A stretch of DNA of 64,000 nt from Chrysomallon squamiferum. Its lineage: Eukaryota > Mollusca > Gastropoda > Neomphalida > Peltospiridae. The notes under the pieces are model-generated. The model did no database searches. It was not told the DNA's origin and was given only the letters and a program-made list of their open reading frames with translations. Location of the stretch: contig CM022673.1 in NCBI GenBank assembly GCA_012295275.1, positions 20,481,913 to 20,545,912 on the forward strand, read 5' to 3'. Both the position numbers and the translations under genes were made by a program. This document shows, piece after piece, positions 1-13,357 of the stretch. The stretch's first letter is position 1, and each line of letters starts with the position of its first letter.

Positions 1-2336
1 CATCATTATCATAAAATGTATACTTCTTTTTTTTAATCATTTAAGACAATATAATGTCGTGATAGTAAGATCTTAGTTAATGTTAACAGCACATCTAATA
101 TTGGTTGAATGAAACCGACATCTGTTAAATTGGATTGATGTACAAAAGTTCGATGATGATGTAATATAGTAATACCCAATGTAGTAATGTCTTTATGGTT
201 TATGTACATTAATATATCTAATATTAACTGTGTAGAATCGATATGCTTTATGAAATAATGACGCCCATTAAACTAGATTAATGTATAACAACAGTAAGAT
301 AATGATGAAACATAGAAATACATAGTGCAGTATGTATTTCTTGTTTATGTAAATCAATAGTTTTAATATTGTATAGTTTAGTGTAAAGTATCGATAAAGA
401 CCACACTACCTTGTAGGTGTATATTCAGTACTTCACATCCAGGATATAAAAATACCTTTTAAGCAAGCATGTCAGTTTAATAATGTTTATCTTTACTATT
501 GTAACGTGTGTAATAAATAAAATAAAAATTAAGCGTTGATTTCATCATTTTTATTATTATTATTATTGTTGTTGTTGACTTTTTATACTTATATTACTGT
601 TTACATTTGTTTCTTTCATTGTTATAATATTTGCGTAATTAAATTCGAGATTCTTAGTCTTCATTCAAAAACAATGATGGTTTTTCTTTTTGTTCTTTCT
701 TTTATTATTTAATATATTTTTGTAGTTCGAAAGAACAAATAAAATAAAAACAGGAAATAACGAAAATTATTATGACAATAAAATAATTTTGCTTCAGATA
801 TTTTATCCCTTCAAAAATGGAGTTGTGATGTCATTCGTGACAGACACTTTTATTTTCGACGAATCCAATAGAATAGCCGTTAACGCAGATCAATCTGGGC
901 TCTAAATGTTCACGCTAGGGTTATGCAGATAGAAGGTCATACCCAGATGCGTTTTAATCGTACTCCTTTGTTGTTATATTTAGTTATTCCTTAAAACCGA
1001 ACGGTAAAAATCGTATAAAATACAATTATCTTGAAGAATGCAGAATAAATTTAGACTATAATTATATTAACATCAACAGTCCTTTTTAAATAAGTAAAAG
1101 AATGAAAATTTATATTATAATACGACTGAAGTTAATTCTGATTTTAACTGGATTAGTGACAAGAAAGAAAAAGATATATATATATATATATTTGTCTATA
1201 TGTAAATGTTGTTAGCGTTACAATATTTGTAGAATACAAATACCGATAATTCAGTTTTCTGTTCCTATATCTTCTCATGTCGATTTTATGCCAGCTCAAA
1301 AAGAATAAAATATAAATTATTAACGTTTGTGTTAAAAAAACAAACAGCATGTTTACAAGCATGTCTTAATAAAACGTAAGTAAATGGAACTGAAATACAT
1401 TATTTATAATAGTCTTTAAAGACCACATATTGCTTGATATTATAATAGATATTAATTAACTAATGTTTTTTGATGGCTCTTAAAGCAAATACAAAAAAAA
1501 AAAAATAAGAAAAAAGAAAAACAATCCATAATATCCAAATCTAAAGCAAAAACAAATACATTATTTACTGCTTTTTTTCTTTTAATATACCATACAAATG
1601 CTTAGAGATGATTCAAGTGTTTACTGCAGCAAAATAAAAATAAATAAATAAATAAATAAATAAGTAATATTATCCACATCTGGATTTATCATTTATTTGT
1701 TATCTTAATACAATTAAAATACAAAAAATATTCCATATTACAGATTTTCAAATATAGTTTTATTTCATTACTTTGATCTTACAGCTGTTTATTATATACC
1801 TATACACCAGCATTTCTGATAAATAATAATAGTGAACCAATCAAATAAAATAATATAAAATAATAAAAATGATGTTAATAATAATAAATATATGCCATTG
1901 TCTATGATACTATAGTTGCTGATATCTAGAAACATAAAATAAGATTTATCAGTATAAATAAATTCTCAGGATTATATCCTATTTCATTTCTGAAAATAAA
2001 TACATAATGAAAATTAATATTATGATGAAAAGAATAAAATATGATTAAAACTTGGAATATAAGTATAATAATAATAAAAATCAAATTAAAAATATCGTTA
2101 GTCCGTTATTATCATCGTAATAATCCATGAAATTGCACAATTAAAATAAGTAGATTCGAATTTATTTATGTATTTATTAAAAATCAATGCATCTGCTTTC
2201 TAATAAGACAAAAGAAAAAAAAGTTAAAAAGAAAATTGAAAAAGAAAAAGAAGGTTACTGAAAATTAACTCATTTATATTGTAATATTTACAGACATTTA
2301 TCGGAAATCATTATAAAACTTGTCTGGATTACAAAT

Positions 2337-2342
2337 CACGTG
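2337..2342. promoter_or_regulatory. Perfect E-box (CACGTG) upstream of the ZXD-like gene
   Basis: CACGTG lies 69 bp upstream of the start codon, inside the palindrome ATCACGTGAT. This is the core site for bHLH-zip factors of the USF/MYC/MITF type. Its proximal position suggests a promoter element, but the TSS is not visible, so the role is inferred. Confidence 0.4.
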
Positions 2343-2370
2343 ATCACAGTTCTCTACTCTTTGAACAACA

Positions 2371-2388
2371 ATGGCGAACCCCGTATAG
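2371..2388 (+). promoter_or_regulatory. Very short upstream ORF before the ZXD-like start
   Basis: An ATG in good context (ACAATGG) opens a five-codon frame (M-A-N-P-V) that stops at TAG, 22 bases before the main ATG at 2411. If transcription starts upstream of 2371, ribosomes would have to leak past or reinitiate, which usually lowers translation of the main frame. Whether this segment is in the mRNA is not shown. Confidence 0.45.
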
Positions 2389-2410
2389 GCCGTAAACACG
2401 GGGTCCAAAT

Positions 2411-5400
2411 ATGTCGCCAAAAGGGGGACATATAAAGGGTAAAGATGGCGGCGCCCAGACAACAACATTAGACCATCAAAGTGAAAATGTTATTTCTTCA
2501 AATAATGACAGTTTGGATGTACTAACCGAGGAACGTATTTGCGTTCAAGGTGAACTTCATGAAAATTTTCAAGATGGCGGCAACAGAAATGATGAAAATA
2601 ACAGAGCTGCCAGTAACTTGCAATTACTCGCTAATGACAGCGATTCGGAATCATCCGAGTTGGATAGCTATAGTTACGAGAGAGCTGTGGTTGAAAATAA
2701 TGCCGAATGGCTGAAGTCCAGATGTCGAAACATCGGAACAATCGATTTTGAAATTTGTAATGGAAGTAACTCTGACAATTATTTTGAAACAGAAAATGGA
2801 ATTCCTGTTAGTTTATGTTCAGGAAATGAGGGTCGGGAATTCGGTTCCCATCAAATGGAAGTTGCTTCTAATGATAATAATCCCATTGTCATTTACCCAT
2901 TGGAAGAAACAAATGAATCTACTTCTGAACCTAACTGCAGTGGCGAAGGTGTACAGATACATCTAAGTGAATTTCAGTCTGATGAAATGCAAGACAATCT
3001 TCAGATTTTGGAACTTCATGGATTTGATAAAAGTGAAACTATTGCTTTAATGACACCAGATGAGCTTGAATCACTACCAAGCAGTGGACTTGAATTTAAT
3101 GATACAAATATTATAACATCAGAAAATGTCAACAATGAAAAGGGTCAGAAAATTGATTCACCGATTACTGAAAACAAGCAACCTACTGAAAAAACGGTTG
3201 ATTTCAATAACGTATCTCAGACACCAGATGGTGATAACATTGATAAACCTGATGGGCAAGCAGGGGTTGTTTCTTCTAGTACCTATTTAGTGGCAGCACC
3301 TGTTACACAGATAATTTCAAACACTTCTGAGACAAATGCAAATACTACCTCACCAAACCTGACTCTTGCAACTATTTCTATATCTACTGATAAAGTTGCT
3401 AATTCAACACAGATATTGGTGAATACAACTCAGGGCCAGCAGCTCTATTTAATAAACACAGCAGACCTAAATCAGGCAACAACAGCTCTCCAACCACTTG
3501 CTCATCCGCAGACAGCTTTAACCACTGGGATACAGATAGAGAAATCTCAAGGAATTGATGTTCAGCAAGGATCACAGCAAAAACTGCCAGGATCAGGTAG
3601 AAGAAATAAAATTTACAATTAATTTGACATGGATTTGTAATGGCATAGTTAATTAATTTAAAATTCATAACATTATGTCATATGTCTGACAGGCACACCT
3701 AGAATCAGTGATTAAAAACTGAACAGTCACAGTGCTAATAACATTTTAAAAAAAATAATAAAAATAACAGTTTTTACAATATCTCTGTATTCTGTTTGTA
3801 TTCAGAATTTGCCAAATAACTTAGGATTTATAATCTGAATTTCACTGATTAATTTTACTTTATTAATTAAACTTGATGCTAGTTTTTGAAGCATTTCATA
3901 ATTCATCACTGGATATTTGTTATATCTAAACAATTATAATTTATTTCATTCTATACCATATTTTATTTTATTGTTTATAAATACATACATAATGAATGAA
4001 TAAAATTTACATTGTCAGTTTTCTCATGTTTAAGGTTATTTGCTTGTTCCTGTCCAAGGTGAAAACAATGGAATTATCATGTATCCAAATGAAGAAATGG
4101 AGGTATATACATTCTTAAAATCTAATCTTCTATTCGTTTTTATTACATAACTGTATTTTTTTTAATGGAACACAATACAAATTAGAATATTTTAAATTAT
4201 TATTATTATTATTTTAAATTTGAATTTTTTAAATACATTTTATTATTGTTGTATATTATTTTTTTATAGCAGGATTCATCTAGAAAAACGTGGATGTGCA
4301 CAGAACCTGGTTGTAACAAAGTATTTAGTAAGCTTTGTAAGTTGAAAGTCCACGAAATGAGACACACCGGTGAACGACCGTTTAAAGTAAGAGAATTATT
4401 TTACTTTATTTATTTTCCATAGTAATGTTGTTGTTGTTTTTTGACATGGAATAGGGGTTCTAACAATTTGTAATATACAGTATTAATATATAATAATTAC
4501 TGTATATATTTATGGAATGTTTTGAATATTTGTTTGTTTTAATTTGTGTTGTAGTGCTCAAGACCAGGCTGTGATTGGGCATTTACAACGGCATATAAGC
4601 TGAAACGACATGAAGAATCTCATGAAGGGAGGAAAGATTATTATGTAAGTTGCATGAAATTACAGTGCAGTTAAAAATTTATTTATTTCACCAATATATG
4701 TATACAATAAAAATTCATATGTGATTAGTTTTGAATGTTAAATAGTATGTGGTTCTAATCAGTCGTTTTCACCTGCGGATCATTTGAAATAGTTAAGTGA
4801 TTTCTCATTCTTTATACATATATATATACAGTGGTACCTCAACTTACAAGTGCCCCAACTTACAACTTTTTCGAGTTACGAGCTCTTGCCTTGTCGATTT
4901 TGTGCTTTGAGTTGCAAGCCAAAATCCAAACAAACAACATCTGGCCAGCATCACACGTCTTACTCATTTACTCCACATGTCTCTGATTTGTTGTGCTCAT
5001 GTTTTGTGCAATATTTGCCCAGAAAGTGAGTGCAAGGGACAGTGCTGAGAAGAAGAAGCAGATGATGTCCATTGAATTAAAGGTTGAATTCATAGAAAAA
5101 AATGAACGATGTGTGCATCTAGTCAACTTGGCTAGGCAGTATGAGCGTAGTATTTCTACGATATGTACCATACTGAAGCTGAAGGAGTCGATAAAGGCTG
5201 TAACTCCAGCCAAAGGTGTTAAAATAATTTGTCTGATCTCCAAGATAAATACTATTTACAAAACCATTTTATTTTTGTACATTTTCATTTATTTTGTTTT
5301 TATAAAATATTTTCATTTGTAAATACATTTTTCTTATTTAAAAACATGTTTAAAAAAATGGGTGGTTTTTAGGGAGGCTGGAATGGATTAATGGTATTTC

Positions 5401-8400
5401 AGTTAATTTCAGTTAGGAAGATTGATTTGATATACGAATAAAATGAGATACGAGCTCGATAATGGAACAAATTAAACTCGTAAGTCAATGTACCACTGTG
5501 TGTGTGTGTGTGTATGTGTATGTATATCTATAATATTCCACTCCCACATACATACATATACATGTATTTGAGTTGAACACAAAGTAATTATTTTATTATT
5601 AAAAAGGAAATAGGTTTACTTTCTAGGATGATGATGTATGACATATTTTATATTTAAGACAAATTAATTACTACATTTGTCAATTGTGTAATATTGTTCT
5701 GTTTCTGAATTTTAAGGATAAATAACAGAAGTGTTTTTATTACAGTGTGATTTTGAAGGATGTGGTCGGAAGTTCACTACTATATACAATATGAACTCGC
5801 ACAGGAAACTTCATGAACGTCCATGTACTGAGCTGTGTCCTGAACCAGGATGCAATGAAAGATTTCCAACAAAAAGACAGCTTGATTTGCACATGAGAAC
5901 TCACCCTGAGACAGAAAAAACATACAAGTAAGAATTTTCAGTGTGTCAATATATAACATTTTACTTGCATACATGACTTCAAACAAACAGCAGACTGACC
6001 ATAGTTTCTTATTTGTTTATTTATGAAATAACTTATTTTCAGGTGTCCAGTTGAAGGCTGTGATAAAGTGTTTTTCTCTTCCAACTGCATGGGTTCTCAT
6101 GCTCGAGTTCATCTCCAGGATCGAGAGGATCTTACCTGCAACTATGATGGTTGTGGAAAAGTGTTTGATAAACTTTGTCGGCTGAAACAACATCAGAGGA
6201 GACACACTGGAGAGAAGCCCTATCCATGTACTTACGAGGTTAGAAATGCTTTAAACATTCCATTTTATCACGATCCAGAAATTCACAAACATTATTACCC
6301 ATAACAGTAGATTCATCAGAACTACATCAGGTTAGTGGTAACAAAGAAAAACACTATATTAATTGTAAATATATATTTGTATGCTAATATATTATTTACT
6401 GGTACAAATCATAATATATGGAATTAAACTGACATGAAGATAAAATACATTTTAATTTAGCTACTTAACTTGAAGGCTGAATACTATCTTGTTGACTTTT
6501 TCTTCAGGGTTGTACATGGGCATTTGCAACAGCCAGCAAACTGAAGAGACATATGGCAAAGCACACAGGGATCAGAAAGTGGGTATGTCAGCTCTGTAAC
6601 AAGGGTTTTATGAGAGCTGAGCATCTTAAGGGTCACATGGTAACCCACAGTGGAATGAAACCATTTGTCTGTCCTGTTGAAGGTTAATATATGTATATAA
6701 TGTTTTTGGTATCATTAATACTGCAAGCATTTCTTTTTAAAACATTTTTTTTTTTCATTATTTCATTTTTGAAAATCAGTATGAATGATTGAAAAATAGT
6801 TTTAAATTCTGCAATAAATTTCATGATACAGAAATCTGATCAACTTCAAAGATGTTTTATGTACTTTCTTTAATGCTGTTGATGGTTTATACAGATTTAA
6901 CAATTTAAAAAAATCTTGTGTTAATTTAAAAATTAAGTTATAAAGTTTTCATTATTGTAATACATATTTAAATTTTGATTTTAAAGGCTGCAAATCAAAA
7001 TTTGCTGCAAAGAGCAGTCTGTATGTACACTTGAAGAGACATGATCAATCAGATAAAGAAATTACATACCATTGTCCAATGGAAGGCTGCATTAGAACAT
7101 ACACATCTAAGGCAAACCTTCGCAATCACATAATCAAACATTATCTTGAAGCCCCCACTGGTGAGTAAACTTTTATAGTATCTAGTTACTTAAATACCTC
7201 AACCCATTTTTAAAACAAATTTTTCGTTTGAAAATACACAATTTTCTACTGTTTTGTTTTTGTTAGTACTGCATGTTTCATGTGTATGTTAGACTCTAAA
7301 ACACAGAAAATAATTGCCATGATTTTTAAAACATTACTGGATAAAATAAGAAAGCATCCCAAGATCCTTTATCAGTTAATTTTTAACAAATACATGTAAT
7401 TGTAGAAAAAGAAAAAAAAACCTAAAATCATTACTTAAAATAATAAACGCATTTGTTTTAATTTCATTGACAATTATTTGTTTCAGGAACAGAAACTCGA
7501 CATTTAGTTCTTGTCCCATTACTGAATGGAGATGATGATGTTTCTCTAGAATCCATGGATGATGTGGGTGAAAATACTGGTATGTTCTAGTTTGTAATTT
7601 TTCATTTCTGTGATTAAAAACACCAACAGAAAAAAAAAAAAAAAAAAATTAGCTCAGTACTTTGTGTTTATACAATAGATTATGATTAATTAATTTCCTT
7701 TAGTGTTTTTATTTTTCAAAATTATCTTTAATGAAGATAAATAAAGTTGCAAGTTTTGTCCTAAGACAGAGTAATATGTCATAAAGAATTCCACTTCCAC
7801 ATTTTTCTTCTTATACATTACACATGCCTGTTTTAAATATATAATTATTATTTTATTTTATTTTATTTTTTAAAATAAAGATGTATCTATGAGTGTGGAA
7901 TCTTTAGAATCAGTCATAACTGGTGAGGACACTAGTCTGACAACATCTGCACCACAGGACACAAATCTTGTTGCATCGGTTACACAAGAAAACATTTTGA
8001 CTGCAGCTGTTAGAGACACAACATCTCCTGACTTTGTACATGCAGGTAACAATTTGCCTTACATTAACAGAAATGAATTACTGTAAATCAGAAACGGCTT
8101 GTAGTCAAAAAGTGAAATTTAAATCAACACTAGTATAGCAAACAGCAATAATTTGTAATTTGTATTAAGTTTAGGATAAAAGATCTACATCTTTGAAGAG
8201 ATATTTTCAAATGAAAATATTGCATTTTGCAAGAATTTCTATTTAATATATTTTTTCTATTTTAACCTCATTTTACAAGGTAAAATGTCTGCAAATACAA
8301 GCATGATTTGTTATCGTTATCAGGAAGCAAAAATCATCAAAATGTAATTTAAACAAATTATACATTTAGGCACAAAAGTATTAAAATAAAATAATATTTG

Positions 8401-9788
8401 ATATACTATCGTTATTTAATTATATATGACAAAAATGTCACTGATACTGATCCTGTAAAAATTTCAAGGTTGTAAAAATATTTAGCAAAATGATGTTGTT
8501 TAATAAAATATTTAGAAAAATGTTGTACTGCAGATTTAATTTAATTATCACATTTTTCAGATCATTCTTTGATTAACCTGGATGAAGCTGGAGAATTAGA
8601 ATCGGAACATCTTAGCAGCAATGTGATTTTACAGCTTGCTGCTAATTCAATCAATCAGCAGGTTAATCAGGCTAAGTCAGGTAAATGTCAAATAAATGTT
8701 TTATGTCTTCTTTTCTGATTGAAGCAAAAAGAAAAACTTTTATTTCTTTTTAATTATTATTTTATTCTGCTAAATTAATAATTAGTTTAAATGACATTTA
8801 CTGATTTTCGTTTCCTAATGACAATAAAAAAAATGCTTGTGTTTGCAGAATTGATTATTTTACCTTTTAAAATAATAATATAGAAAAAAACATTGCTGTA
8901 TGATATATTTTATTTTCTTAGACAAGAATTCTAAACTGGGAAGCACTGGTTCAGCTAGGACTGACTTCCATTCAAATCGAAGACTAAGTGACCGTGCACG
9001 CAAACGTTGGCAGATGATTCAAGAGGGCATTGTGCAGCAGCAGACCACACCTTTAAATACTGACAGTATTCCAGGTGAGAAACTAATACATATTTTATTT
9101 TCTGGTTTTTTTCAATATTTTAATTTAAATAATTAGAACATATAATATTGTATCCTGTAAACTGGGATTTTACCCTTTTTTTTCTTTTCTTTTGATCCTC
9201 AAAGCATTTGTGACTTCATAACATTATTATAAAGTGATTATATGGTAAATAATCATTTCTGTTTTAGATGATACTGGATTGTTAGTGACATCATTGTCAA
9301 CAAGACAGACATTTAATCCTCCTGAGTTGTTAAGTTCCCAAGGCTTGCTTTTCAAAGATCCTGAAACAGGAATTACTTATGTTCAGACACAACTTCTACA
9401 GGTAATATACATCTTTATTTCTTTTTTATTTATTAAAAATTCATTAAGTTAAATACTAGCAGTTACTTCACCTTTGATGTATTATATTTCAGATTAAGCA
9501 TTAAGCATTTTAAGATACATTACTCTCAGAAAATAATCTGTTGTGAAAATATATTTGAACACATTTGATCCTTGTAAACATTAAATTTGTTATTCTATCC
9601 ATATTGTAGAAACTTTGCTATTACCTCTATAAAATAAGTATAAACATTAATTTATTTCATAAAATATATTTCAGGATGATCCTCCACATCCTGATCTGTA
9701 TGGTGATGGGTCAATAACTTTGGATTCTCAGGTGACAAGACCAGAAGAGTTTTCTGGAACAACTATAAATCTGCAAGATCTGGAATAA
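2411..9788 (+). CDS. ZXDC: ZXD-family ten C2H2 zinc-finger transcription factor (ZXDC-like), 14 coding exons
   Basis: Exons: 2411-3596, 4035-4102, 4270-4386, 4555-4644, 5746-5927, 6043-6238, 6508-6682, 6987-7160, 7487-7579, 7881-8045, 8561-8680, 8922-9074, 9268-9401, 9675-9788. All junctions are GT-AG and phase-consistent, giving 988 aa. The first 395 aa, from one exon, are acidic and Ser/Asn-rich. Ten C2H2 fingers follow (about residues 428-723). Nine have the C-x4-C spacing with an x-x-x-G-C pattern; finger 8 has C-x2-C. The tail of about 260 aa is acidic and probably a transactivation region. Ten contiguous fingers of this spacing are the hallmark of the ZXDA/B/C family. In mammals ZXDC works with ZXDA and CIITA on MHC class II genes; that partner is not expected in an invertebrate, so the targets here are unknown. 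The acceptor at 4270 could instead be 4273 (one codon fewer). Exon 1 contains two YY1-type motifs. Confidence 0.9.
2442..2452 (+). promoter_or_regulatory. YY1-type motif AAGATGGCGGC in ZXD-like exon 1
   Basis: The 11-mer matches the classic YY1 core found just downstream of transcription starts in many animal housekeeping promoters. It lies 31 bases inside the coding sequence. A second exact copy lies at 2571-2581. Occupancy is inferred. Confidence 0.4.
2571..2581 (+). promoter_or_regulatory. Second YY1-type motif in ZXD-like exon 1
   Basis: Exact second copy of AAGATGGCGGC, 129 bp downstream of the first and also in coding sequence. Two copies of an 11-mer this rich in G, in such AT-rich DNA, are unlikely by chance. 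Confidence 0.4.
4829..5498 (+). mobile_element. Degenerate Tigger/pogo-type DNA transposon in ZXD-like intron 4
   Basis: The left end CAGTGGTACCTCAACTTAC and the reverse complement of the right end (CAGTGGTACATTGACTTAC) are near-identical terminal inverted repeats. TA precedes the left end, as expected for a Tc1/mariner-superfamily TA duplication; on the right the TA has decayed to TG beside a GT run. Inside, about 5040-5240 (+) encodes a block with the CENP-B-type N-terminal helix-turn-helix pattern: [10 protein letters not shown], then L-A-R-Q-Y, then [10 protein letters not shown]. This is the DNA-binding part of Tigger transposases. No DDE catalytic domain is present, so this ~670-bp copy is an internally deleted, non-autonomous remnant. 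Confidence 0.85.
5499..5527. repeat. GT/TATG microsatellite
   Basis: A short TG-dinucleotide run directly abuts the right terminus of the Tigger-type element and grades into TATG repeats. Confidence 0.7.
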
Positions 9789-11812
9789 TATTTGCATATA
9801 TATATATCTATAGACACACACAATCACTCACACATACACACCAGCTTTACATTCCAATTTGGAATAAGAGCATGAATGAGATATTCTGTGTATTGCAGAG
9901 AAACATCATGTGTTGCCTTGAGGTTGTAAACTGGTAGATTTGCTCAACAGCTGAATGTGATGTGCCAAATGCATTTTAGTAATAGGTAGTACTTACAATA
10001 TCATCATTTCTCCCATCACACCCTCTAAATTTCTCTTTTACCCCAGTCCGTAAAATAAAAGTTTTAAAAGCATTTTTGCATGTCAGTTTGTTAATTCTTT
10101 CAGCTGAAATTAAAATATATATAGAAATAAAATAATTTCTTTTTGGGGATATTTGTATTACTGGTTTTATATTCTATCAGTCACAAATCTTCATTGGCAA
10201 CTAAACTGTTTTAAATGATATTGGAAATTAGTGCTTTGAAAATAGTGATAATAAAAGTCCTTCTTACATAATTTTAATTCACCATGTTTGCTTCATGCCA
10301 CCTGACAGAATTAGTCTGGCATATTGACAACAATATCAAATAGCTATGAAATTTACTAAAATAAGTCCAATATATTTTTTATTTGGATGAAGCCAAATGA
10401 AACTAAAAAGGAAATATCTGTTTCCTTTATTTTTATAGAGAAAGATGATGCCATGACACTGTAAACATTTTCATTTATTATAAAATCACAATGGTTTTGT
10501 TTCTTGCAATCTAAAAAAACTGACTTTTGTGATCTTCTTGAAAACATTCATAACTTTTAATTTGGAAATTTGAGCTTTTAATCTTCAGTTGTTGATCTTA
10601 GGTAATGGAACCTGTTTATAATAATAACCAGAATACCTGAAAAATGTTAATAAATACAGGCGAAATTTTATTAGATTTAAATTATGTATCGGTACATTTA
10701 CATTTATTAATAAAATTCCTGAAGTGGCTCATATATTTGTATTAAAAAAAAAAGGTGTAATTAACATACATGTGATTAATGTTTAAATAACGTTGTTGTT
10801 ATCTGTTATCTTGTTAATGTTCATCTTACCTATTTATGGATGTATTGTACTCTAAAGATAAGTTGTTTTGTTTAAAAATATATAATGATTACATATTGTA
10901 ATTGATAATCATTTTGATGGATAAAAGAAGAAAAATGTTCTGTTCACTATTAAAAATTGAAATACGTTTTTCATAATAGCAGACATGTTTATAAGTATAT
11001 ACAAATGACACTATTCTTATTTTATTAATCTTTGAAATAAGAATGTTTGTCCTTTATCTTAATTTTTTTTTTTTTAAATGTAGCCATTTTCTTTACTTTA
11101 CAGTCAGAATGATGTGAATTTGTTATTACAATAGTTTAAATAGTTGAGTTATATTTAATTTAAGTGCCAATAGATGTGAATCTTGCATAGCATGCAATTT
11201 ATTTTATAATAGTAAACGTATCATGAAAACTACAATTTATAAATATTTGAATGAGTATAAAGACATTTATTCTTCATCATGAAATGAATAAATCATGTTT
11301 CACATTTATATCATGTCTCAATAAAAAAATTGTGATTGACATTGTTATTTCTTTCTGTTATCCATTTTTTGAATATAGTTAACAGAATTCTCTTTATTAA
11401 ATAACCATTTAACTGGTATTGATTTTTTTTTTTTTAAACAACTATTTAGTTAAATTAGAAGCGTAAATATAAAGCAGAATGGATATACCTTTCAGAAATA
11501 GAATATATATATATAACATTAAATCTAAATAAGTTTTCAACAATGGTCAGGGTAATATTAAGGATTTTATTTTTACAAAATATAATTACAATTTCTCCAG
11601 TTAATTTGTATGGAAAATTACTATTTAAATTGAACATAATCTCCATGCTAAACCATGCAGAATACAGCATTTCAGTATTCAGTTTTGCCATTAACCAAAA
11701 TTTCATAATATGAACAATTTCATTTGTTAAATATAGCTTAATCTTTTAAGAATCTGATTCTCTCTTCAAAGCTGTTCCAGAAATATATATAATTCATTGT
11801 TGAATCACAAAT
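9789..11812. other. Tail-to-tail interval between the ZXD-like gene and CNOT11
   Basis: AT-rich DNA without a supported gene. It should contain both 3'UTRs. Candidate + strand poly(A) signals (AATAAA) for the ZXD-like gene occur from about 10.25 kb and again near 11.29-11.33 kb. A candidate - strand signal for CNOT11 (TTTATT on the + strand) lies near 11.27 kb. If the distal signals are used, the two 3'UTRs could overlap as antisense transcripts. Confidence 0.5.
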
Positions 11813-13326
11813 TTATCTTGTACTTGGTGGTGGTTGTGTAGGAGCTGGGTCTGCATTATCCAGTGATTTGAGCAGTCTGAAAAGTGCTGCTGCCTCACGA
11901 ATTCGACTGAACTCAATACAGAAAGCCTGAACTTCTATGAAAATATCCTGAAAAAATATCCATATGTTGGTATGAGTCAAAGAAGAATTTATAAAACATC
12001 TACAGAAAAATAAAGTGTTTCATTTCTGTGTAAGCAAATAACCTTCAAGTACGTCTAAAATATGAACGACCATTGTTAAAAAACTGAAAATAAGTCAATA
12101 AAGGAAAATGAATGGTCAAAGTTACATACCCGAACATCAATTGTTTTATTTCTAATGAGTGACTGCAGGAAAACGCAGACAAGACGAACTAGTCTGTTTT
12201 GCATATAACGATCCTTAATGGTTTCACAAGTTAAAATGCAATTGGAGATGTACAAATGAATGAATTCAGGTGGTAAATCAACATGCTGAAATAAAAAAAA
12301 AAATGTTAACCTTTTTTAGAAATTAGTATTTTAGGCTGATATGTTAGTGGCAAGACTAAATTTTTTCAACAAAATATGTATCTGAATATTTTAAAAATTC
12401 TGTAGATCTGGTAATTGTAAAAGAAGAATGGAAACCAATTAAACATAAGATAATATATTTTAATAAATTAGATACATTTTTCTTATTCTATTTGTCTATA
12501 TTATTTGAAAAAAAAAAAGCAGTCAAATAAACTCACAGTTGTTAGTCTGTTCACAACCTCCATTGAATGAAGTGACATTTCCATATTCACCAATACTGAG
12601 AAATATCTGTTAATAAAAATAAAACAGAATCTCTTTCTGTCTTCAGTTTTCTTTGTTTTTCAATTATTATATAAAAATATTTTATAAAAACTAAATTTAT
12701 ATTTAACTGGTTGAAATGTCTAGATTTTCTAAGGATCAAAACTGTTTAGATATGTTAACTTCATAGTAACAATAATTTTAACAACAAACTTACTCTGTAA
12801 TTTGATTAGAAGCCATCAGTTTTAAAAGCACCTCAATAGCAACCATTGGATTATTTTCAACAAGATCTGGTAACTGGAAATAAATACTGAATGTAAATAT
12901 ACACACATATGCATTCACACATATGGCAAAATATACTTACATTAACATTTCTATGATGAAAAGATATTTTACTGGATATAGTTAAGCAATGTAATTTTTA
13001 TTGTGGCATAATTCTGATGTTTGCTTTTCTCTTTGGTGGAACTACATGATAAACCAGATTTTCAAATGAAATGGCTATTATTACTTATTTCATTGCTATA
13101 TTAATTATTTACCTTTGTAGGCATCAATCCAATGTGATAAACAAGTTTAGGATCATTTTCCAGCTCTTTCAGAATCTGCTGTTGTTGATTCATACTCAGT
13201 GTTCCTTTGAAAGCCTTTGCCATGAGTCTACGAACATCTGATCCTGCAGAAGTACTTTCACACATTGTAGGGTCCCATGCAACTTTGAAATCACCTTCTG
13301 TTGGATTCATCCAAACAAGCTGCATA

Positions 13327-13357
<31 letters not shown>

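Larger units (their letters stand above)
1..2410. other. Intergenic DNA and 5' flank of the ZXD-like gene
   Basis: No supported gene is visible. The stretch is mostly AT-rich with short A/T runs and small microsatellites, such as a TA run near 1172-1192 and an AAAT run near 1640-1663. Two patches differ. One at about 830-965 is clearly less AT-rich and holds CpG dinucleotides. The other is the last 80 bases, which carry a CACGTG E-box at 2337-2342 inside a 10-bp palindrome, followed by the probable 5'UTR of the zinc-finger gene. The short reading frame on the - strand near 1153-1362 is low-complexity and rejected. Confidence 0.6.
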
